NCBI GenBank assembly: GCA_038234045.1
Contig: JBBSUX010000201.1
Span: 1 to 6,530 of the forward strand
DNA length: 6,530 bases
Direction: 5' to 3'
DNA from: JBBSUX01 sp038234045
GTDB lineage: Bacteria; Pseudomonadota; Gammaproteobacteria; Burkholderiales; Burkholderiaceae_C
The first letter of the stretch is position 1; each line of letters opens with the position of its first letter. A program made the position numbers and the translations under genes. Of this stretch, positions 6,365 to 6,530 are shown piece after piece. Below the pieces are notes generated by a model. The model searched no databases. It was not told where the DNA came from and saw only the letters and a program-made list of their open reading frames with translations.

Positions 6365-6370
6365 CTCTCT
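6365..6370 (-). promoter_or_regulatory. Ribosome binding site of emrB
   Basis: On the minus strand this reads AGAGAG, 8 bases before the ATG at 6356. It is a moderate Shine-Dalgarno match inside the 31-base gap after emrA and supports the chosen start. Confidence 0.5.
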
Positions 6371-6387
6371 GAGATTCAATCCCGCAA

Positions 6388-6530
6388 TCAACGCATGGCA
6401 ACCGAAGACGAGGCATGCCGACTGCGCGTTGACGCCAGCGGCATTTCGCTGGAAACGCCGCTCCGCTTCGGTTTTGTGTGCGCGGCGGCCTTGCTGCTGC
6501 CCGCACCAAGATTGGCTGCGATGACACGGT
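6388..6530 (-). CDS. emrA: Probable EmrA/HlyD-type efflux adaptor, C-terminal end only
   Basis: An open minus-strand frame enters from the right edge and stops with TGA at 6388-6390, giving the last 46 residues of a protein. It begins RVIAANLGAGSSKAAAHTKP. The RVIAANLG stretch resembles the final helix of many EmrA adaptors, which often end in a motif like (I/V)IAxN followed by a short variable tail. The remaining Ser/Ala/Arg/Lys-rich tail of about 38 residues is low in information. The stronger argument is context: EmrA is normally encoded just before EmrB, and the 31-base spacing fits an operon. If correct, the full protein is a membrane-anchored periplasmic adaptor linking EmrB to a TolC-like channel. 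The call rests on a short segment; the same strand is open in other frames too, and a plus-strand frame starting at 6395 is also open. Confidence 0.55.
   Translation of the reverse strand, partial: RVIAANLGAGSSKAAAHTKPKRSGVSSEMPLASTRSRHASSSVAMR

Noticed and set aside
6395..6530. Plus-strand open frame starting MATEDEAC at the right edge, as a divergent gene
   Set aside because: It has no ribosome binding site and overlaps the minus-strand frame that fits the end of emrA at the expected spacing from emrB. The case is not closed, because only 136 bases are visible.
1..6530. CRISPR array, insertion sequence or integrase
   Set aside because: No regularly spaced direct repeats, transposase-like frames or long terminal inverted repeats were seen.

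Overview
The window looks like chromosomal DNA of a moderately GC-rich proteobacterium, most likely a betaproteobacterium of the order Burkholderiales. This is inferred from the LivG/LivF style, the EgtB-EgtD gene pair, the EmrA-EmrB pair and a Lys/Ala/Cys repeat periplasmic protein of a kind I associate with that order. The genus cannot be fixed from the sequence; an Oxalobacteraceae-like or Burkholderiaceae-like host are both possible. I see no insertion sequence, phage gene, CRISPR array or intact RNA gene.

Layout, left to right. (1) About 1-1330, minus strand: two ABC ATPase genes of a branched-chain amino acid type transporter. livG is complete and livF is cut by the left edge. Their permeases and binding protein are not in the window. 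(2) About 1331-1738: a divergent intergenic region of about 400 bases with several small palindromes and no convincing gene. (3) 1739-2314, plus strand: a small secreted protein with three repeats, each with two cysteines ten residues apart, closed by a strong intrinsic terminator at 2334-2372. (4) 2397-4708, plus strand: a two-gene operon, egtB (iron-dependent sulfoxide synthase) and egtD (histidine N-alpha-trimethyltransferase), overlapping by 4 bases. These are the core enzymes of ergothioneine synthesis. (5) 4779-6530, minus strand: a 14-helix DHA2 family drug efflux permease (EmrB type), preceded by the 3' end of what is probably emrA, the periplasmic adaptor.

EgtD methylates histidine to hercynine, and EgtB joins a thiol substrate to hercynine with oxygen. 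No egtA, egtC or egtE lies beside them, and the EgtB C-terminus differs from the mycobacterial type near the sulfur-substrate pocket. Free cysteine may therefore be the sulfur donor, with the final C-S lyase encoded elsewhere. The efflux operon converges on egtBD and is not co-transcribed with it.

Nothing here is clearly a new system. The points most worth a second look are the uncharacterised CX10C-repeat secreted protein, the lack of promoter room between its terminator and egtB, the Lys-to-Arg change in the LivF Walker A motif, and a tRNA T-arm-like sequence between the two convergent operons.
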